Assembly: GCF_015680405.1 (NCBI RefSeq)
Contig: NZ_JADLJS010000015.1
Location: 1-64,000 of the forward strand
Direction of reading: 5' to 3'
DNA: 64,000 nt
Source: Pseudomonas pudica
GTDB lineage: Bacteria > Pseudomonadota > Gammaproteobacteria > Pseudomonadales > Pseudomonadaceae
The stretch's first letter is position 1. Each line of letters opens with the position of its first letter. Positions 60,152 to 64,000 of this stretch are shown in pieces. The position numbers were made by a program, and so were the translations under genes. The notes beneath the pieces were generated by a model, which saw nothing but the letters and a program-made list of their open reading frames with translations, made no database searches and was not told where the DNA came from.

Positions 60152-61580
60152 GTAACTTGCTGATCAACGCGCCAAGCTGCTCGCCTGGAGCAGTCGTGGC
60201 GCAGTTGGTAAAACTCAGGAGCAGACCTGACTGACGCTGCGATGAGGCAGCCCAGCGCGACAATGCTTGTATCGACATGCCCCTTGCCAGCACCTGCTCG
60301 GCCAGGGCGGTGTCACTTACGTCCTCCGGCAAACGCAGTACCAGGTGCATGCCGCCTGGCGAGCGTTCCACCTGCATACCCTTCGGTAAACTCCGCTCCA
60401 GTGCTTCGATGGTCAATGCCCGTCGCTCGTTGTAGAGGCGGCGCATGCGTTGGATATGCCGAGCGAAGTGTCCCTCGGCAACGAACTCCGCCACCAAAGC
60501 CTGGGTAATTGACGGTGACCCGGCAGCAAACAAGGCCCGGCCGACGCGCTCGAACGCTGCCACCTGCGCCTGTGGCACCACCAGATAAGCCAGACGAATA
60601 CCGGGAAACAGCACCTTGCTGAAGGTGCCGGCATACAGCACGCGCCCATGGCGATCCAAGCTGGCCAGCGCTGGAAGTGGACGGCTGACGTAGCGGTACT
60701 CGCCGTCGTAATCGTCCTCGACAATCCAGCCACCGGTGCGGGCAGCCCAATCGAGTAGCAGTTGTCGGCGTGGCAGCGACAGTGCCATCGACAGCGGGCT
60801 CTGATGCCCTGGTGTCACCATGACGACCTGAGCAGCCCGAGAACCCGCGATGGCGTGTTCTACGTTCATGCCTTCGGCATCAACCGGCACCGCTTCCAGC
60901 TCCAGGCCGAACTGGCGAAGCACCTGGCGCGTAGTAGGATAGCCCGGGTCTTCCACCCAGGCGCACTCGCCTGGCTGCAACAAGGTATGTGCGACTAACG
61001 ACAGGCTATTGCGCCAACCGCTGGTGATAAACACTTGATGGGCACCGCAATCGATACCTCGGGACACCTGCACATACGAGGCAATGGCGCTGCGCAACGC
61101 TGCCAGGCCGTGGGGTGCCGGATAGTCCAGATCTCCCAGACGCATCCCGCGTAGGTACCGAGCACCGAGACGCGCCCATATCTTGCGCGGAAATGCATCC
61201 AGCGCCGGTACCCCCATCTGGAACGGCAACAGCTGCGGTGGACGCCAGAGCGAATCAGGTGCGTCTTCGATCACTTGGCTGCTGACTGGTAAGGCGGTGG
61301 CCGCCGACACGGGCTTCTGCAGTTCAGGATTGATTACGGTGCCTTTCTGCCCGAGCGCCAGGAGGTACCCCTCGCTGGCCAGCAGCGAATAGGCCAGTTC
61401 GACGGTGCCACGGGCCACCCCCAGCTCCTTAGCCATGGCGCGCGCCGACGGCAAGCGGTCACCGGGGGACAACGTGCCAGCGGCAACGGCGGCCAGCACG
61501 CGGTCGTACAGTTGACGATACAGGGGCAAGGCGGACTGCTCTTCCAAGGGAGCAAAAGGCGGCTTGGTGGAGGTCATCAT
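60144..61580 (-). CDS. MocR/PdxR-type GntR-aminotransferase regulator
   Basis: A 478-residue chimeric regulator: GntR winged helix (LYRQLYDRVLAAVAAGTLSPGDRLPSARAMAKELGVARGTVELAYSLLASEGYL, about 20-73), a ~50-residue linker, and a class I aminotransferase-like domain with PLP lysine in YAGTFSKVLFPGIRLAY. It lies between two genes for AhpD-like proteins and is divergent from the GNAT-azoreductase-AhpD set; the 12-base motif ATGGCCTAGTTC overlaps its own start codon, so autoregulation is likely. Confidence 0.9.
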   Translation of the reverse strand: MMTSTKPPFAPLEEQSALPLYRQLYDRVLAAVAAGTLSPGDRLPSARAMAKELGVARGTVELAYSLLASEGYLLALGQKGTVINPELQKPVSAATALPVSSQVIEDAPDSLWRPPQLLPFQMGVPALDAFPRKIWARLGARYLRGMRLGDLDYPAPHGLAALRSAIASYVQVSRGIDCGAHQVFITSGWRNSLSLVAHTLLQPGECAWVEDPGYPTTRQVLRQFGLELEAVPVDAEGMNVEHAIAGSRAAQVVMVTPGHQSPLSMALSLPRRQLLLDWAARTGGWIVEDDYDGEYRYVSRPLPALASLDRHGRVLYAGTFSKVLFPGIRLAYLVVPQAQVAAFERVGRALFAAGSPSITQALVAEFVAEGHFARHIQRMRRLYNERRALTIEALERSLPKGMQVERSPGGMHLVLRLPEDVSDTALAEQVLARGMSIQALSRWAASSQRQSGLLLSFTNCATTAPGEQLGALISKLLS

Positions 61581-61651
61581 GGCCTAGTTCATATCCCATT
61601 TCTTGGCTCAATCAAGTGGGTCAATGGTAGTCCAATATAGCGCCATCACCT
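61579..61651. promoter_or_regulatory. Divergent promoter region with candidate MocR sites
   Basis: The gap between the MocR start and the GNAT start is 90 bases. It opens with ATGGCCTAGTTC (61579-61590), identical to 59573-59584, and contains CCAATATAG (near 61631-61640) related to the upstream region of the other AhpD gene. MocR proteins usually bind two direct half-sites in such gaps. I cannot place -35/-10 boxes with confidence. Confidence 0.45.
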
Positions 61652-61670
61652 ACTCATGAGGGCGCCTCCC

Positions 61671-62153
61671 ATGACATTCCCTTTGCACAACTTCATACCC
61701 AGCGTGCTCGACCTGGCCGACACGGCCCTGCGTCCCCTGGACAGTACCCATGACCTGTGCAGCGCATTCCCGGTAATGCAGCAATTGCGCCCTCATCTGA
61801 CGAGCGAAGCCGACTTCGTCAGCCGGATCGAGCGTATGCGTGTTGAAGGCTATCGCCTGATTGGCGCTTATGACTCAGGCGTTCTTGTGGCACTGGCTGG
61901 TTACCGCTTACAGGAAAACCTGGTCTACGGCGCATTCCTGTATGTCGATGACCTTGTAACCGCCGAGGCTCAGCGGGGAGGTCAGTGGGGGTCGCGCTTA
62001 TTGCAAGCCTTGGAGCGACTGGCCCGCGCCAGCGGTTGTGCACGCCTGGTGCTCGACACGGGTTTGTCCAACGCCCGCGCGCAACGTTTCTACTTCCGTG
62101 AAGGCCTGTTGACGGGTGCACTGCGCTTTCAAAAACAGTTCGATACTCCATAA
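61671..62153 (+). CDS. GNAT family N-acetyltransferase
   Basis: A 160-residue acetyltransferase. Motif A is VDDLVTAEAQRGGQWGSRLLQALERLA, and motif B SNARAQRFYFREGLL. The ATG at 61671 follows GAGGG by about 9 bases; ATG 61656 is the alternative. It is the first gene divergent from MocR, followed 30 bases later by the azoreductase. It may acetylate the signal molecule that MocR senses, which is inference. Confidence 0.85.
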   Translation: MTFPLHNFIPSVLDLADTALRPLDSTHDLCSAFPVMQQLRPHLTSEADFVSRIERMRVEGYRLIGAYDSGVLVALAGYRLQENLVYGAFLYVDDLVTAEAQRGGQWGSRLLQALERLARASGCARLVLDTGLSNARAQRFYFREGLLTGALRFQKQFDTP

Positions 62154-62183
62154 CCCGCATGCACATCCAAGGAGGCAAACCTC

Positions 62184-62849
62184 ATGACATCGTCCCAACA
62201 GCCACTTGCTCCTTTGCGCATTCTTCGCCTGGTCACCAGCCCCAATGCAGAGGCTTCGGAAAGTCTGAAGCTGTCCCAGCAGATCCTATTTGCCTTGGCC
62301 AGTCAGGCCGGTAGAAGGGGTATCCAGTTGACCGATTTAGACCTCAACACCTTGGCCCCAGTTGATTCGCCTTACGCCCAGGCGTTGGCCAATCAGCGCG
62401 TAGTCATAGCAAGCGGTCAGAAGGGTACGTTGAGCCGTTCCGACGAGTTGATCGACCAACTACAGGCATGCGACGTACTGCTGATTGCCACGCCGATGCA
62501 CAACTATAGCGTGCCCGCCCCACTCAAGATGTGGATCGACCACGTGGTACGCGTGGGCAAAACGTTTTTGGGCACCGCCGAAGGCAAAGTCGGAAATCTG
62601 ACGGATCGTCCGGTTTACGTCGCAATCGCTAGCGGGGGCTATATCAGCGGCCCACAGGCCCGTCAACCGGACTTTCTGCGCCCCTACCTGTCCGCCGTCC
62701 TTGCCACCATCGGTCTCACTCAGGTGCATTACTTCACCGTTGAGGGTACCGCCAAGGGGGGGGAGTCACTGAATACTGGAAGGGCAACAGGGTACGGTGA
62801 TGTGCAGGCGTACTTTGTTAGGCATAGCCGTCGAGTGGATCAAGTCTAA
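62184..62849 (+). CDS. FMN-dependent NADH-azoreductase (AzoR-like)
   Basis: A 221-residue flavodoxin-fold quinone/azo reductase. RILRLVTSPNAEASESLKLSQQI (start) and LLIATPMHNYSVPAPLKMWIDHVVRVGKTF (about 96-125) match the AzoR/AcpD family. These enzymes carry out two-electron reduction of quinones or azo dyes and protect against quinone stress. GGAGG lies 11 bases before the ATG. It stands between GNAT and AhpD-like genes on one strand. Confidence 0.87.
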   Translation: MTSSQQPLAPLRILRLVTSPNAEASESLKLSQQILFALASQAGRRGIQLTDLDLNTLAPVDSPYAQALANQRVVIASGQKGTLSRSDELIDQLQACDVLLIATPMHNYSVPAPLKMWIDHVVRVGKTFLGTAEGKVGNLTDRPVYVAIASGGYISGPQARQPDFLRPYLSAVLATIGLTQVHYFTVEGTAKGGESLNTGRATGYGDVQAYFVRHSRRVDQV

Positions 62850-62960
62850 AGTCCGCTTCAGGGCCGACATCTACTCCAAGCGTTTAGGTTTGCATCTCAA
62901 CTGGGCCGTATGCCAACAAGCGGCCACGCTCTTCATCGCTCATACAAAGGAAAAGAAATC

Positions 62961-63410
62961 ATGAATCGTCTCAATTGGTTTGAAGCTTCGCCTGGTGCAG
63001 CTAAGGCCCTCGGCGGCCTGCATCATTTCGTGACCACCGCGACAAATTTGCCAGCCTCGTTGATCCACCTCGTGTTTCTCAGAGTGTCTCAAATCAACGG
63101 CTGCGCTCATTGCATTGATCTTCACTCACGCGATCTGATCAAAGCAGGTATGTCAGTGGACAAGGTGCTGTTAGTGCCGGTATGGCATGAAGCGCAATAT
63201 TTGTTCTCGGATCAGGAGCGCTCAGCACTGGCTTGGGCGGAAGAAGTCACCAGGGTAAGCGAGACACAGGTATCCGACGAAGCTTATGCAGCCGCATCGG
63301 CGATGTTTGCAGAAAAGGATCTTGTTGACCTGACAGCGGCGATTGCCGCAATGAATGCGTTCAACCGTATGGGCGTCAGCTTCCGACTCAAACCTGCGGC
63401 TAGGGCTTGA
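62961..63410 (+). CDS. AhpD-like carboxymuconolactone decarboxylase-family protein
   Basis: A 149-residue AhpD-fold protein with C48-x2-C51 (NGCAHCIDLH) and the family's SPxAxK opening. It is the paralogue of the protein at 59672 and lies at the end of the GNAT-azoreductase set, with 111 bases after the azoreductase. GGAAAAG precedes the ATG by 6 bases. Two paralogues on both sides of one regulator suggest a shared detoxification role. Confidence 0.87.
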   Translation: MNRLNWFEASPGAAKALGGLHHFVTTATNLPASLIHLVFLRVSQINGCAHCIDLHSRDLIKAGMSVDKVLLVPVWHEAQYLFSDQERSALAWAEEVTRVSETQVSDEAYAAASAMFAEKDLVDLTAAIAAMNAFNRMGVSFRLKPAARA

Positions 63411-63506
63411 TGACCTAGTGACTCGGCCTGGAGAGGTAATACTTCGAAGACGGCACCTCGCTCCTATCGCGTACCGTCTGCTTCAGGCCAATTGCTGCCC
63501 TTTCCG

Positions 63507-63575
63507 AACGACCGCTATGGGTCGAAGGCGGTCATTCGCGCCTGGCCGCTTTCGACCCACTGCGGCAACATGCAC
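63507..63575. repeat. GACCGC/GGTCG block of the intergenic repeat family
   Basis: ACGACCGCTATGGGTCGAAGGCGGTCATTCGC and CTTTCGACCCACTGCGG form a partly palindromic block resembling those at 31370-31400, 31556-31610 and 59470-59500. No REP doublet with GCTCCCACAGG is attached at this copy. It lies within a 370-base gap (63411-63785) that has no confident gene. Confidence 0.6.
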
Positions 63576-63707
63576 TCCACGGGTCAACGCTATCGATTAC
63601 GAACGTAGTCGCTCTATTCCCGAGAAGCACACAGATCACTAAATACCGAGCCCAAAGAATGCACACCCGTATCCTGAGGATCGCTTCGCGTCACGCACCC
63701 AAGGCAG

Positions 63708-63779
63708 GAGCCGTATGCGGTAGTTCCGCGCGTACGGATCTGTGCGGGGGTGGCAGGTAACTGCCATCCCTACCGCGAC
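63708..63779 (+). ncRNA. 3' end of a group II intron (domains V and VI), truncated
   Basis: Positions 63708-63740 fold as domain V: GAGCCGTA pairs with TACGGATC, the catalytic triad AGC is at 63709-63711, and GCGG/CCGC makes the upper stem. The loop is TAGTT rather than a GNRA tetraloop, and a G-A mismatch replaces the usual G-U. Domain VI follows with a strong stem capped by GTAA (a GNRA loop, 63757-63760) and a bulged A at 63772, 8 bases before an AC end at 63778-63779. There is no reverse-transcriptase gene or 5' domain upstream, so only the 3' part of the intron remains. Confidence 0.7.
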
Positions 63780-63785
63780 CCCGTA

Positions 63786-64000
63786 ATGGACACTCGCCTT
63801 AATACTATTCGCGCCCAGAGGCCGGGAATTGAGTACCGGACGATCAGGTCAGAGCCGCAGCCAGTGCGCGCAAAGGATCTAGTTTCGATGCTTGACAGCA
63901 GCACTGCATGTGATGGGGAAGTTGACCGAATTGGCAATAAAACACTCATGGTGAGCATCGTCATGGAGACGTTTTGCCAGATCCAGATCCGATTCGTTGC
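63786..64000 (+). CDS. Partial ORF running off the window
   Basis: An ATG at 63786, six bases after the intron end, opens 71 codons without a stop to the window edge (MDTRLNTIRAQRPG...DLVSMLDSSTACDGEVDRIG...). There is no good ribosome-binding site, and I recognise no family. A 64-codon ORF on the other strand (63770-63964) is equally unsupported. It could be exon sequence of a gene once interrupted by the intron. Confidence 0.25.
   Translation, partial: MDTRLNTIRAQRPGIEYRTIRSEPQPVRAKDLVSMLDSSTACDGEVDRIGNKTLMVSIVMETFCQIQIRFV

Noticed and set aside
63770..63964. 64-codon minus-strand frame at the right edge
   Set aside because: No RBS, no family, and it overlaps the end of the intron relic.

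Overview
The window is chromosomal DNA of a fluorescent pseudomonad, most likely of the Pseudomonas putida group. I infer this from the GC-rich codon use, P. putida-type REP palindromes (CGCGGGTAAACCCGCTCCCACA-like arms), and gene families typical of that group. There is no plasmid or phage backbone, no rRNA or tRNA, and no CRISPR array.

Layout. (1) 0.1-4.1 kb: zinc alcohol dehydrogenase, DUF2238 membrane protein, glycine-zipper protein, GNAT-cupin pair. (2) 4.6-9.2 kb: an ars operon on the minus strand, arsR-[arsC remnant]-ACR3-arsH-GAPDH-arsJ. arsC survives only as its last ~20 codons, so arsenate handling here rests on the GAPDH/ArsJ route. (3) 9.5-19.5 kb: a tricarboxylate island with tcuR-like LysR, tcuA, tcuB, a second LysR, a PrpF-family isomerase, two carboxylate symporters and an OprD porin. 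(4) 19.5-23.7 kb: DMT exporter coupled to a diguanylate cyclase, then an SDR gene divergent from its MerR regulator. (5) 23.7-27.6 kb: FecI/FecR/TonB receptor surface-signalling module behind a likely Fur box. (6) 27.9-34.3 kb: GNAT remnant plus GNAT-kinase fusion, DUF2165-SDR pair behind a SoxR-type promoter, GNAT, a triple-frameshift pseudogene, and a receiver protein divergent from a GAF-PAS-HisKA_2 kinase. (7) 34.4-40 kb: cyoABCD oxidase without cyoE, then a formaldehyde dehydrogenase-like gene. (8) 40-45 kb: LysR divergent from a tightly coupled five-gene catabolic operon (PanE-like, VOC, MaoC, CaiB-like, AroE-like) of unknown substrate. (9) 45-48.9 kb: Anbu proteasome-like peptidase, transglutaminase, alpha-E and ATP-grasp operon. 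(10) 49.3-53 kb: chrBA chromate resistance abutting a decayed LysR/ABC-binding-protein pair. (11) 53-59.3 kb: two GNATs, RidA, DadA-like dehydrogenase, MocR regulator, a 58-codon ORF missed by a 60-residue cutoff, and an amino-acid permease. (12) 59.6-63.4 kb: a second MocR flanked by AhpD-like genes, GNAT and azoreductase, with a shared 12-base operator-like motif. (13) 63.7 kb: the 3' end (domains V and VI) of a truncated group II intron.

Functional themes are metal and oxyanion resistance (arsenic, chromate), uptake and oxidation of organic acids and D-amino acids, and regulator-plus-target pairs read off shared divergent promoters. Several loci show decay (arsC, a GNAT duplicate, a membrane-protein gene, LysR/SBP, an intron). 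Intergenic gaps carry three copies of one REP doublet (BIME) with an unusually conserved flank.
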